A stretch of DNA of 64,000 nucleotides. Source: Microthrixaceae bacterium (GTDB lineage Bacteria > Actinomycetota > Acidimicrobiia > Acidimicrobiales > Microtrichaceae). This document shows positions 29,341 to 38,040 of this stretch, piece after piece. Below the pieces are notes generated by a model. It made no database searches and was not told the DNA's origin. It worked only from the letters and a program-made list of their open reading frames with translations. The DNA lies in NCBI GenBank assembly GCA_027493675.1, contig JAOSKI010000012.1:1-64000 (forward strand), read 5' to 3'. Within the stretch, counting starts at the first letter, position 1. Every line of letters starts with the position of its first letter. The translations under genes and the position numbers were made by a program.

Positions 29341-29382
29341 CTCTCAAGGTGGCGGCACGGGTTCGAATCCCGTTGGGGGTGC
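29341..29382 (+). repeat. att site 5 (tRNA-Glu 3' half)
   Basis: Exact copy of the core from CTCTCAAGGTGG to TTGGGGGTGC. It is the D/E junction. Confidence 0.88.
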
Positions 29383-29385
29383 TCA

Positions 29386-29415
29386 GCGAAAGCCCCGGAA
29401 TTCCGGGGCTTTCGT
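29386..29415. terminator. Hairpin after att site 5
   Basis: GAAAGCCCCGGAA (29388-29400) pairs perfectly with TTCCGGGGCTTTC (29401-29413). It is unrelated in sequence to the hairpins after att 1, 3 and 4. Confidence 0.6.
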
Positions 29416-29469
29416 CGCTCTCTGGCTCCTTGGCTTGGTAGCGGTGACCTCTGGCGCCCGCGTCGCCAG

Positions 29470-29936
29470 TCAGTCGACGGCCTCCTCCGCGATCTTCGGA
29501 TCCTTCAACGCCCCGTCCAACGGACCGCCGATCACATCGCCAAAATCCTGGAACTCGGAGAAGCCGTAGGGCTCCATCGCGTCGCGGCTCCCCTCCGTCA
29601 GGAGCTCCGAGAGGTGCCACTTGCCCTTGTAGACCGTGTGGTAGCCGAGATCGCGCAGCATGTGGCCGATGGTGGGCAAGGCATCCGGATCGGCCGTCAT
29701 GTCGTCGATCCAGGCGAAGTTGGTGTTGTCGAACATCCGGGTGTGCGGCGTGTGCTGCCCGGTGTACATCACCGAGGGCGATGGCGTGCACACGGTGGTG
29801 GTGCAGTGGTGGTGGTTGAACGAGACTCCCCGGGCACGAATGCGGTCCCTCCCGGGCAGGGCGAGATCCTCCGGCATGGCCCGATGCGCATACTCCTGGT
29901 CGGTGACGATCATCAGGATGTTGGGTTGCCTGGTCA
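29470..29936 (-). pseudogene. Sulfatase, N-terminal fragment (element E)
   Basis: Starts ATG 29936 (MTRQPNILMIVTDQEYAHRA), the classic metal-binding N-terminus of type I sulfatases. The active-site region reads TTTVCTPSPSVMYTGQHTPH; the formylglycine Cys is present, but the CxPSR motif has Pro in place of Arg. Further matches are LPTIGHMLRDLGYHTVYKGK and WHLSELLTEGSRDAMEPYGF. The frame stops at TGA 29470 (after EEAVD, where relatives continue with Trp) and the similarity ends at the hairpin beside att 5. Only the first third of a sulfatase is present, so it is non-functional. Confidence 0.72.
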
Positions 29937-30175
29937 TGATGCCGTTCTCTGCTGTGGATGAGTACCCCGGGACCTGTTGACCTACAAGCACGCGTGAATC
30001 GCCTGGCAGCCAGCTCCACCTGATGCGGCCAGTGGAGAGCTGTACCTACAGGGACTTCGGAGCTGAATCGACGTCTGGCATCGATCAGGGTCCGAACTCC
30101 CGACCGGTCGTCGCAAGGAGTGCAGGGGTCGCCAACTACCGGCTCCGCGTCACTGTTCGACCTGCGCCGGTCCGC

Positions 30176-30571
30176 TTACGGATGGATCGTGGCGGCGCGG
30201 AGGGTTGGCGCGTTCGAAAGGTTGATGTCTGTGGTGACCAGCGTTGCGTCCAGGTGCTCGGCCAACACGATCTACAGGGCATCGGCAATGGTCAGGTTCG
30301 CTCGCTTCGACCACGCATCTGCCAGCAACGGGCGAACCTGCACCCGTCGCAGCGGTGCAGTGGACAGCGACGTCATCGCTTGGGCGGCCGGTGCACTCAG
30401 GACCCCACCGCGGAGTTCGGCCCGACGCAACGCCCCGGCGACCTCGGCGAAGAAGTGCTCGGGCACCCACCAGTGGGCGCCGGTCGGGAGCATTGGTTGA
30501 AGCCTGCGGCCGGTGGCTGTGTCGGGCAGGAGATCGACGCTCGCCGGCGCGTCCAGGACGAGGTCGGTCAC
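30176..30571 (-). pseudogene. VapC-type PIN-domain toxin with in-frame amber codon (element E)
   Basis: GTG 30571 overlaps the antitoxin stop. It reads VTDLVLDAPASVDLLPDTAT (first Asp), WWVPEHFFAEVAGALRRAEL (Glu) and RPLLADAWSKRANLTIADAL, then TAG at 30274-30272. After that the same frame continues IVLAEHLDATLVTTDINLSN (the last acidic cluster) to TAA 30178-30176. Relatives have Tyr at the amber position (DALYV). Without read-through the toxin lacks its C-terminal catalytic part. Confidence 0.7.
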
Positions 30572-30741
30572 CCTGCTTCGTCGCGGGCTTCGGCGACGAG
30601 TTCGGCGCCGGTCACGTCGAGCTCAACGGGTTCGGCGTCTCGCCGCAGCGAGTGCAGCCACTCGTCCGCATCTCCCTGGACGTCGTCCGGGATGGGAACG
30701 ACTGCGGGATCGAGTTCGAAGTCGACGACCGGACGAGGCAT
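30568..30741 (-). CDS. VapB-like antitoxin (element E)
   Basis: 57 residues from ATG 30741: MPRPVVDFELDPAVVPIPDD through LVAEARDEAG. It is strongly acidic and has a GTGA overlap with the PIN gene. TACCAT on the minus strand a few bases upstream could be a -10 box, giving a nearly leaderless message. Confidence 0.62.
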   Translation of the reverse strand: MPRPVVDFELDPAVVPIPDDVQGDADEWLHSLRRDAEPVELDVTGAELVAEARDEAG

Positions 30742-30962
30742 GGGTTCATGGTATCTGGGCGATGCGACACCAGCCCTGCGCCAATGCCTACTCCTGCCCT
30801 CGACGCCTCGGCACGGACCGGTCGTCGTCGGGCGACTTGGTAATCCGTTTGGTAATCCACCGGGCGTGACGGGGCCGATCTCGGCGGACGGCCCGGACGG
30901 GAAACCCTGACAGGACGGGCCTTCCGGCACCCGGCCGCACCGGCCGGACCGACCTGCTCGAA

Positions 30963-31004
30963 CTCGCAAGGTGGCGGCACGGGTTCGAATCCCTTTGGGG
31001 GTGC
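30963..31004 (+). repeat. att site 6 (tRNA-Glu 3' half, slightly diverged)
   Basis: CTCGCAAGGTGGCGGCACGG continuing to CTTTGGGGGTGC, with two changes from the consensus core. It is the E/F junction. No copy of the conserved right-end motif precedes it. The following hairpin (GAAGCCCCTGG with CCAGGGGTTTC) resembles that after att 2. Confidence 0.82.
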
Positions 31005-31269
31005 ACAGGGCGAAGCCCCTGGTGAACAGCAAAGGCCGCTGCAATGCCAGGGGTTTCGTTGTTCCAGGAGCCTCGGGAGGCTTGCCATCGGGTCCCAGCC
31101 CGTGCTGTCCCGAACCCCCGGATCCCAGCTCGATTGTGCCCGCCCTGTACGGCCGGACAGCCCGCGTCGAGCGGGCCCGAGTGCTCCACTGCGCCCGTGT
31201 CGTCAACTAGATGAATCACACTTGGCGTGAACGCCCGATCTCCGACGGCGGAATCGACGGGGATATCGA

Positions 31270-31430
31270 GATCGTTGAGCCGGCCACGGCGGTACGACCT
31301 CGAGCCGGTCACCTCGAATCGAACGGTGGTGACGCTCACCTACGACTGGTCTGGGGTCGGTGCCGAGGTGCGCGCCTACATCGAGTTCCCTCCATTCGCG
31401 CCCGGCCATCTCGCCAACTCGTTGCAGTAG
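31270..31430 (+). pseudogene. SRPBCC-family protein, C-terminal fragment
   Basis: Encodes RRYDLEPVTSNRTVVTLTYD and WSGVGAEVRAYIEFPPFAPG, HLANSLQ then TAG. This matches the last beta-strand and the long C-terminal helix of SRPBCC/polyketide-cyclase-like proteins. After the TAG the frame would continue IARLVAR, which still fits the family. The N-terminal part is missing. Confidence 0.55.
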
Positions 31431-31556
31431 ATCGCCCGTCTGGTCGCACGACGAGCGTCGGACGGCTGGGCATAACGCGGATTGGCGGTGTGCTCGGCCT
31501 GCTGAGGCGGCGGTGACAGGGCGAGCTGTCCCGCTGCGGTCGTAGCTCCCTCTCGC

Positions 31557-31931
31557 TCAGAGGTACGGCCGAGTGATCAGTTCAAGGTAGTGCCCTGACG
31601 GGTCGAGCAGGTAGACGCCGCGCCCGTCGTGGTCGTGGTTGATCTCGCCCGGTCGCGTGCGCTGAGGGTCGGCCCAGTGAGGCCGATAGCCTGCCGTGAT
31701 CTTGGCATAGGCACGGTCGAAGTGCTCGTCGTCGAGAAGGTAGGCGTAGTGCTGCGGTGGGAACCCGATCGGTGGGGCCGCGAACTGCAGCATCATCCCG
31801 TCTTCGAGGCCGAGGTTGGCGAACGGCCCCCATGACGGCAACTCGGTGGCGTCGAGGAGGTCGAGGTAGAAGGCCCCCATCTCCGACAGGTCGGTCGAGG
31901 CGATGATCGTGTGGTTGAAGCGCGCGGTCAT
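31557..31931 (-). CDS. VOC-family protein (glyoxalase/dioxygenase fold), element F
   Basis: 124 residues, intact. MTARFNHTIIASTDLSEMGA, FYLDLLDATELPSWGPFANL and HDGRGVYLLDPSGHYLELIT show the paired beta-alpha-beta-beta-beta modules, with His near the start and the Glu of LELIT as likely metal ligands. Specific function is unknown. Confidence 0.8.
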   Translation of the reverse strand: MTARFNHTIIASTDLSEMGAFYLDLLDATELPSWGPFANLGLEDGMMLQFAAPPIGFPPQHYAYLLDDEHFDRAYAKITAGYRPHWADPQRTRPGEINHDHDGRGVYLLDPSGHYLELITRPYL

Positions 31932-32662
31932 GCTGCTCCTTTGGTCTGCGCTGGTGAAGGGGTGAGGTCACGCAGACACTCGGAGGGGAGCGGATCAGGA
32001 GCCGACCAGGTCGCCGTCCCGGGAACGGCCGCGTGGGCCTGACTGGTCATCATCGCGGCCAGCCTACCGATCACCAGGTCCCCCTCACGGGTGCTGCTGC
32101 TCCGAACTTCTCCCGAAGGGCAGATCCAGCGCGCGCATTGACAGGTTTGCCTCCCGGTCAACCTGTTCGGCCTCCTACCGCGCCTCCCGCGCGGCCTGGC
32201 GACCGCAATGCGGGCCCACTCCAGGATGCGCCTGGACCCCCGCCTGAGGTCGAAAGGCACTCGTTCGCTCACGTTATCCGCGATGCGGAAGATTTGTGCG
32301 CGCCGGATCTGCTGTTCGGCTCCAAGTGACCTGGCGGACTACGCGGTTCTTCAGGTGGGGCGCAGGTCCTCCCTTGGCGCTGCTCGTGAGCGAAGCGAAC
32401 ACGCAGCAGCGGCACGGTCTCGCGGGCCCTACGAAGAGGGGATCGTCCATCCGGGCGGTCCCCCTGGCGCGTCTTGCGACAGTGAGGGCATGGCCGCAGC
32501 GAGGACCGCCTTGTGCCTCGGGGTTGGGACGACGGACTCTCTACCGAAAGCGGTAGCGTTTTCGTCCAGCGATCGAAGCGATGATCGAAGGATCCAAGTT
32601 CGCAACGGCCTGGCCGGGACCGGCTCAACTTCAAGCCTGGTGGTCACTGCACAGGCCGCTGG
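31932..32662. other. Stretch with only a broken small gene
   Basis: About 730 bases. On the minus strand from 32272 a damaged reading VSERVPFDLRRGSRRILEWA continues after a shift and a TAG as EAEQVDREANLSMRALDLPF, stopping near 32085. It looks like a small decayed element gene of about 60 residues, function unknown. Nothing else is recognised. Confidence 0.4.
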
Positions 32663-33290
32663 TCAGGTGCTTTCTGGCCCTGAGCTTCGCGTCGCAGAGC
32701 ACACAGATCCTCTGCCGCGTATGAGCACGCTCGGTTGGTCGAGGTCCGCGGCGACCGGAGGCGTCTCATGCGCGTCCGCGAATCGTGCCGTCACGTGGGG
32801 ATGGCGCCGGCCGAGCATGGCGTGGACCTCGGCGCCGGTTCTCGATGGGTTCTTCGCGACCTCGGCTTGGGTGCGCAGGCCTTCCCTGTATGCATGCTCG
32901 CTGAACCGGAGCGCCATGAACGTAGTCTGGGTTCACCGCACTCAACTCATGCGGCCGGAGGTCTTCCAAGGCGAAATCGGCCACGTCGGTGGTGATGAGG
33001 AACCGCGCACCGGCCAACACGGCGTCCGGCGAGTACCTGTCGATCCTCGGCGCTGGCCGTCAGCAGGCCCTCGGTCGTGGGAGCGGACTCGGACAGCTCC
33101 ATACGGAGGATGTCCCGTCGAATGACCGACGTCCGCGACGAAACACCCCGGGCGTGGCGGTCGGCTTCAGCCTCGAGGTGCGCGGACCAAGTCAGCAGCA
33201 GGCCATCGAAGCGTCCCCCAGCGATGACCAGCGTGGCGTGACGGGAGATGCCAGCACGTTGGCATCGAGGAAGGCGACGGTGTCAGCCAC
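32663..33290 (-). CDS. PIN-domain toxin-like protein (element F), frameshifted
   Basis: GTG 33290 overlaps the HTH gene by 8 bases. The N-terminus VADTVAFLDANVLASPVTPR carries the first catalytic Asp. The core reads GGRFDGLLLTWSAHLEAEAD and, after shifts near 33030 and 32925, AGARFLITTDVADFALEDLR (Asp cluster) and MALRFSEHAYREGLRTQAEV. The C-terminal extension (AEVHAMLGRRHPHVTARFAD) is characteristic of a PIN subfamily paired with excisionase-like HTH antitoxins. Predicted RNase. Confidence 0.68.
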
Positions 33291-33498
33291 CGAAGAGATC
33301 GGCCTCGATGTCCTCCGCACTGGCTTCGGCCATCCGACGCATGAGCTCGTGGCTGTACCGCTCGAACTCGACGAGCGGGATCCGGTGGTGAGTGCCGACC
33401 TTCGTTGCCTTCAGGTCGCCGTTTGCGATCCGGCGTAGGACCGTCGACCGTGACATGCCGAGCCGCTTGGCCACCTCTGCTGGCGTGAGCAGCTCCAC
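33283..33498 (-). CDS. Excisionase-type HTH antitoxin (element F)
   Basis: 71 residues, intact: MELLTPAEVAKRLGMSRSTV, LRRIANGDLKATKVGTHHRI, PLVEFERYSHELMRRM and an acidic tail EASAEDIEADLFGG. The N-terminal winged helix binds DNA; the acidic tail probably contacts the PIN toxin encoded by the overlapping downstream gene. Confidence 0.78.
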   Translation of the reverse strand: MELLTPAEVAKRLGMSRSTVLRRIANGDLKATKVGTHHRIPLVEFERYSHELMRRMAEASAEDIEADLFGG

Positions 33499-33520
33499 CC
33501 GGGATGAGAACTCGACGACC

Positions 33521-33616
33521 TCACCTCTGTCTCTCGCCGCGCTTCAGGAAGGCGCGGATGGTCTCCCAATCGCCATCCGACAGGTGGGCCGGGTTGATCG
33601 TCAGCGGGCTGCTCAT
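33521..33616 (-). CDS. Small ORF upstream of the PIN operon
   Basis: 31 codons, MSSPLTINPAHLSDGDWETI through FLKRGERQR. It lies 22 bases upstream of the antitoxin in the same direction. It is too short for a family call and may be a remnant. Confidence 0.3.
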   Translation of the reverse strand: MSSPLTINPAHLSDGDWETIRAFLKRGERQR

Positions 33617-33671
33617 GGAGCCATCATACCCCGTCGTGGTCACTTGTTGATGGCTAAATGACCATCATGGG

Positions 33672-34110
33672 GTCACCAGTCCTCGGTTGCGGCGGTGACG
33701 GTGGCGCTCAGGTCACCTCAGACGCCGACGTAGCGGGAGAGTGTGAAGGTGGCGTTGGCGTGTCCGAGCAGGCTGGCGGTCACCCCAGGGTCGAAGCCGA
33801 CGTCGAAGAGGATCCAGCACGCCGCCATGTGGCGGAGATCGTGGGGATGCCACATCGCGGCGGTCGGGCGCTTCATCGGCCAGTCGGCCTTCCGAGCCCA
33901 GATCCGTTGGAAGCAACGTCGGTTGCCGAAGCCATCACCGCTGCCGGAGGGCGATCAGCTCACCTCAACGCAGCCCGCAACGGTGCTGCAGCCGCATCGA
34001 CGAGCCGACGTCTTGTACCGTCGACGCTCGGAACAACCACCCGGTAGCGTGGCTCGGCCGCGGTGTGTGCGCAGCTGCGGGTGCCGAACTCCGAACAACG
34101 CGAGGGGCTT
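33672..34110 (-). pseudogene. Remnant of a second-type tyrosine integrase (element F)
   Basis: Minus-strand pieces match the integrase of block B: FGTRSCAHTAAEPRYRVVVP (N-terminus, near 34090), QRIWARKADWPMKRPTAAMW, HPHDLRHMAACWILFDVGFD and LLGHANATFTLSRYVGV, then a TGA where block B continues. The middle third is missing. The HxxR and Tyr motifs survive, but the gene is dead. Confidence 0.68.
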
Positions 34111-34227
34111 GGGGTAGCGGCGGCTGCCGACACCCGATTGTCCGGTCGTCCCAAGCGTGCCAGACTGGATCGTCCCGGCGTGGCTCCCACGGTGCCGCGC
34201 AAGGCCGTTGCTACGGAGGGCGACACG

Positions 34228-35632
34228 TTGGCGGATGGCCAGGTCCAGGGGGGGAGCGGAGCGCAGCCGTCACGCCGACCCGGCCTTCGCGACCGCCTCG
34301 AGCTGTCACGCGGTGGCGCCGACCGCCTGGCATCGATGGAGGGGTTGCGGGGCCTCGCTGTGCTGCTCGTGTTCATGGTGCACTACACCGACCGCGCCCT
34401 GCCCTGGATCGAGGGTACATGGGTGGAGGGGTTCGCCTCTCAGGTGGGCGATGCCGGCAACTCGGGGGTGGACCTCTTCTTCGTGCTCTCGGGGTTCCTG
34501 ATCTACGGCAACCTCATGCGCCGCGAGCAGGCCTACCGGCCCTTCGTGCGCCGGCGGCTGCGGCGGATCTATCCGACGTTCCTGGTGGTCCTCGCCGCCT
34601 ACGTGGTGGTGTCCTTCGCGATCCCCTCGGAGTCCAAGCTGCCCGGCAGCCTGGCGGAGATCCCGCCGTACCTCCTCTTCAACGCCCTGCTGCTGCCGGG
34701 CATCATCCCGGTCCCGGCGTTCATCACGGTGGCGTGGTCGCTCAGCTACGAGGTGTTCTTCTACCTGACCGTGCCGATCCTGATCACTCGGCTGAACCTG
34801 CGAGAGCGCACCGAGCAATGGCGTTGGCGCTTCTTCGTCCGCCTGGCCCTCGGTCTGGTCCTGCTCGGCGGGGTCATCTCGGGGGCCCACCCCCGGATGT
34901 CGATGTTCGTCGGCGGCATGTTGTTGTGGGAGTGGTTGACCTACCGCTGGCCCCGACAGGCCGACGACCCCGAAGCCGTCAGGAAGGTCGATCGGTGGTC
35001 CACGGTGGCGCTGGTGGTCGGCGTGCTGTCGTTGTTCGTGCTGCCGGGCGACTTCGCGTTCAACCTACCCCGCGTCGTCGTGCTGCTCGTGGCCTGGCCA
35101 GTGCTGTGTGCGGGGTGCTTCGCTGTGGACCGACGCTGTCGGCGGTGGTTCTCCTGGACGCCGCTGCGGCTCCTCGGCAACGTCAGCTACTCGTTCTACC
35201 TGGTCCACTCACTCGTGCTGCAGGCCTTCGCCTTCGGTCTGAAGCAGGTGTGGCCACCCCCCGTCGGGCGGCGCGGGTTGGTTGTGGTTCGTCGCGCTGG
35301 TGCCCGCCTTCGCCGCCTCGGTGGCGGCATCGATCATGCTGTTCCTGGCCGTCGAGAAGCCGTTGTCGCTCTCGAAGACGGAGAGACGCCTCGTGAAGGG
35401 GCCCGGCCGTCCTGAGAGGCACCGATCCGCTGCATGGCGCGGGGCGGCGCCGGAGCCGACGACGACGCGGAAGCCATCGATCAAGGCGCTCCGGCGCATC
35501 GCGAGCGGGTCGGCCGCCAAGCGCGCACCGCGAAAGACCCGCTGCCGCACCGATGGGCGGCGTGTCCGCCGCTGTAGGGTCAATCGCGAGAACCCAGCAA
35601 GTGCAGTCGTCTGCGTTCGTCATCGTCGGTAG
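34228..35632 (+). CDS. Acyltransferase 3 family membrane protein, one frameshift
   Basis: Multi-pass O-acyltransferase (OafA/YrhL type) that transfers acyl groups to surface carbohydrates. TTG 34228 is chosen because GGAGGG lies 8 bases upstream. The family N-terminus is RLASMEGLRGLAVLLVFMVH with the conserved His. It continues NSGVDLFFVLSGFLIYGNLM, RRRLRRIYPTFLVVLAAYVV, TVAWSLSYEVFFYLTVPILI and LRLLGNVSYSFYLVHSLVLQ. After a shift near 35265 comes VPAFAASVAASIMLFLAVEK. The C-terminal tail runs into the R4 terminal motif, so the last ~40 residues are probably not native. Confidence 0.75.
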
Positions 35633-35650
35633 AAGTCGGCTCAAGGGTTG
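35524..35650. repeat. Conserved right-end motif, copy R4 (diverged)
   Basis: Retains GCGAAAGACCCGC, AATCGCGAGAACCCAGC, GTGCAGTCGTCTGCGTTCGT and GTAGAAGTCGGCTCAAGGG in the order seen in R1-R3, with many substitutions. It marks the right end of the array. Confidence 0.65.
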
Positions 35651-35690
35651 CCTTCTGGGCGGCGGCACGGTTTCGACACGTTGGTGATGC
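35651..35690 (+). repeat. att site 7, decayed
   Basis: CCTTCTGGGCGGCGGCACGG continuing TTTCGACACGTTGGTGATGC aligns with the tRNA-Glu core with substitutions and deletions. A hairpin (AAGGCCCC/GGGGCCTT, 35697-35720) follows, as at the other att sites. Confidence 0.55.
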
Positions 35691-35745
35691 TGAGCAAAGG
35701 CCCCACGCTTCCGGGGCCTTCGTCGTTCGTGGGACGCCGGACCAG

Positions 35746-35922
35746 TCAGTTGTTGCGCCTCACCACGGCGCCGGCAGCGACGCCGAGAAGGGCCCCGATC
35801 CCGACTCCAATCGCCAGGCCGGGCCCGCCGCCGACGAGAACGCCGACCGTCGCCCCAAGACCCGAGCCGACCGAGATGAACAGCGCGAGCCGTTCCGAGT
35901 CCCGCCGGTTGTCGTCGGTCAT
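35746..35922 (-). CDS. Small glycine-zipper membrane protein
   Basis: 58 residues from ATG 35922: MTDDNRRDSERLALFISVGS, then GLGATVGVLVGGGPGLAIGV, GIGALLGVAAGAVVRRNN. The Gly-x3-Gly spacing over about 35 hydrophobic residues predicts one or two packed membrane helices. Function unknown. It is the first gene outside the element array. Confidence 0.55.
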   Translation of the reverse strand: MTDDNRRDSERLALFISVGSGLGATVGVLVGGGPGLAIGVGIGALLGVAAGAVVRRNN

Positions 35923-36232
35923 CGCTCACCTCCTGGCCGTGAGTGCACCGAGGTTACGACGATCGGTGCGTGTCAGCGAGCGCGCGGTGGTGATGTCGTT
36001 GGTCAGGTTCCCCGAACACGCCCTGTTGACGCAAGCAGCTCCGTCCCTGGCTCGTCGGCCGATCGCCGTATTCCGGCCGTTCGTGGTCGGACCACCTCAG
36101 AGAGGCCTCCATCTGGAACTCGTTCAGGTAGCCACCGTTGCCGTCCGGGGCCGGCGTGATAGTGATGCGGGCTGACCGGCCGTCGATCGTCTGGATACCT
36201 GTTGGGAGCTCTCGACCGAGCTCGGGTTCGGA
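35923..36232. other. Intergenic, nothing recognised
   Basis: About 310 bases. A minus-strand stretch (about 36180-36070) encodes ITITPAPDGNGGYLNEFQME, which could be the end of a damaged gene, but no family is evident. Confidence 0.35.
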
Positions 36233-36625
36233 TCAGCCGTCAGGGCCGCAGTTCGTCTCGACGTAGTCAGCCAGGCGTGCGCCGGCAGGATCCGCCTGAT
36301 CTGACGGCGCCGCCTTCATAGAGGGTTCTGCGTGGCTCGGGTAGTTGTTGACGATGAGCGTGTCGGCGAGCAGTTCCACGTCCTCGCGGATCGCCGACGG
36401 CGCTGACTCGCGGAGCTCATCGATGGCGGAGACCGCTACCGATGCATCGGTAGTACCGTCGTGGGCGTCCATCACAGCGACTGCGTCACAGAACGACTCC
36501 AGGTCCGATTCCGTTCGCGGACTCGCGGCGTCATCGGCTGTGTCGGTCGAGACCTCGTCTCGTCCAGTCTGCTGGCCGCAGCCGGTGATGGCGACGGCCA
36601 CGAGAAGAAGGGCGGTGAGCGCCAT
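36233..36625 (-). CDS. Small lipoprotein of unknown function
   Basis: About 130 residues. MALTALLLVAVAITGCGQQT has a lipobox (AITGC). An in-frame start ten or more codons upstream (MSTVVTVPSKP, 36655) is also possible. The mature part is acidic and mostly helical (TESDLESFCDAVAVMDAHDG, SAIREDVELLADTLIVN) with two Cys. No family is recognised. The start overlaps head-to-head with the next gene's ATG. Confidence 0.6.
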   Translation of the reverse strand: MALTALLLVAVAITGCGQQTGRDEVSTDTADDAASPRTESDLESFCDAVAVMDAHDGTTDASVAVSAIDELRESAPSAIREDVELLADTLIVNNYPSHAEPSMKAAPSDQADPAGARLADYVETNCGPDG

Positions 36626-37068
36626 GGGCTTTGACGGCACCGTGACAACCGTACTCATCCCCGAAGCCCGTGCGGTCGTCGAATCGGGCCGACTCGCGCA
36701 CTTCACCACGATCAACGCCGACGGGCGGCCTCACACGACCATCGTGTGGGTCGGCCTGGACGGCGACGAGATCGTCATCGGCAAGCTCATGCCCGACCAG
36801 AAGGTCGCCAACATCAGGCGCGATCCGAGGGTGTCGCTGTCCATCGAAGCCGACGGTGACCAGCACGGCATGCAGAACCACCTCGTGGTCGAGGGCACCG
36901 CCCACATCACCGAAGGCGGCGCCCCCGAGCTCCTCGGCGAACTCGCGCAACGCTACGTCGGGCCCGGCACCAAGTTCCCTCCGATGCCGGATCCTCCGCA
37001 GGGCTTCGTCATCCATGTCACCCCGACCCGTGTGCGCGGCATGGGCCCTTGGGGAACCCAGCTCTGAG
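36624..37068 (+). CDS. Pyridoxamine-phosphate-oxidase-like flavin/F420-binding protein
   Basis: About 147 residues with the split-barrel fold: ARAVVESGRLAHFTTINADG, RPHTTIVWVGLDGDEIVIGK, PDQKVANIRRDPRVSLSIEA and NHLVVEGTAHITEGGAPELL. It matches the actinobacterial PPOX-class F420-dependent family (about 130-150 residues), in which members reduce diverse substrates or simply bind the cofactor. The ATG at 36624 overlaps the divergent lipoprotein start; GTG 36640 is an alternative. Confidence 0.78.
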
Positions 37069-37163
37069 CATCCACGGAGGGCCCCACCGGCGACTGCGGC
37101 GACCGCTCGTGGGACCGCACGAGTCGCTCGTGTGCTCTGTGCAGAGGGAGCCGTCCTCGGCGC

Positions 37164-37559
37164 CTATGCAGCGTCGGGGTCCGGCTGATGGATCCCGATC
37201 GTGTTGCCCTCGGTGTCCAGGTAGTAGCCCTGCCAGGCCATGCCGGTGAGCGCCATCTTCGGGAGCGCCACCGTGCCGCCTGCCTCGAGGATCCGCTGTT
37301 CGGTTGCGTCGTAGTCCTCGACCTGCATCGTGCAGACGAACGCGTTGGTTCCCTGCTCGGGGGCCGCTGCAGCGACAGGTCGCTGCAGCAAACCGCCGTT
37401 GATCCCCGGTTCGCTGTCGGGTCCGGTGATCACACCCCAGTACGGCATCCCCGTGCCCGATCCGTAGTCCTCGAACGACCACCCGAAAGCGGCGGCGTAG
37501 AAGGCCTTGGCGCGCTCGACGTCGTCGGCCTGGATCTCGAAGTGCACGACTCTGGCCAT
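37164..37559 (-). CDS. VOC-family protein
   Basis: 131 residues, intact. MARVVHFEIQADDVERAKAF, YAAAFGWSFEDYGSGTGMPY and MAWQGYYLDTEGNTIGIHQP are typical of the actinobacterial 'VOC family' proteins related to glyoxalase/bleomycin resistance. His in VVHFEI and the acidic residues near the C-terminus are possible metal ligands. Substrate unknown. Confidence 0.82.
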   Translation of the reverse strand: MARVVHFEIQADDVERAKAFYAAAFGWSFEDYGSGTGMPYWGVITGPDSEPGINGGLLQRPVAAAAPEQGTNAFVCTMQVEDYDATEQRILEAGGTVALPKMALTGMAWQGYYLDTEGNTIGIHQPDPDAA

Positions 37560-37620
37560 TGGTGCTCCTAACGGGGACTCCCGGTGAACCGCGGGTCAGT
37601 CTGGCACGCCGGGGCGTGAT

Positions 37621-38028
37621 TCAGCCGCCAGGCCGCAACACCGCACCCACCACCAGCGGAGACAGCAGGTAGGTGAGCAGCACGTAGGGCCACATGAATC
37701 CGTCCTCGATGTGCCAGCCCACCAGGATCTCCTTCACCGGCCGGCGGATGAGCAGGCTGCCGACCCATTCGAAGGCCAGGACCATCAGCGTCCAGTACAA
37801 CCCGGCGAGCAGGAGCTCACCCACCTGGTCGAGGTGAGCGGAACGGTCGAGCACCCAGGCGAACCCGAAGATGTAGACGATGCGCGTGGTCATCCCGATG
37901 CGGTGCGCGCGCAGTTCGCCCTAACGTGGTTCGTACACTCGCCGCATCGCCACGAAGTAGTTGAGCCCGGAGACCGCGATCTCGGCGAGGAAGACCCGCC
38001 AGACGTATCTCAGGATGTCGGCATCCAT
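37621..38028 (-). pseudogene. Small membrane protein with in-frame amber codon
   Basis: From ATG 38028 the frame reads MDADILRYVWRVFLAEIAVS, GLNYFVAMRRVYEPR, then TAG (37923-37921), then GELRAHRIGMTTRIVYIFGF, AWVLDRSAHLDQVGELLLAG and IEDGFMWPYVLLTYLLSPLV to the stop at 37621. The frame is continuous on both sides, so this is one protein with TAG replacing a residue (Trp is likely). Alternatively, translation restarts at ATG 37893 to give 90 residues. Two to three membrane segments; function unknown. Confidence 0.55.
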
Positions 38029-38040
38029 GGGCGGACGACC

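Noticed and set aside
30023-30910. Large + strand frame opposite the VapBC pair of block E
   Set aside because: No motif was found. The minus strand carries a clear PIN domain and overlapping antitoxin, so this is a shadow.
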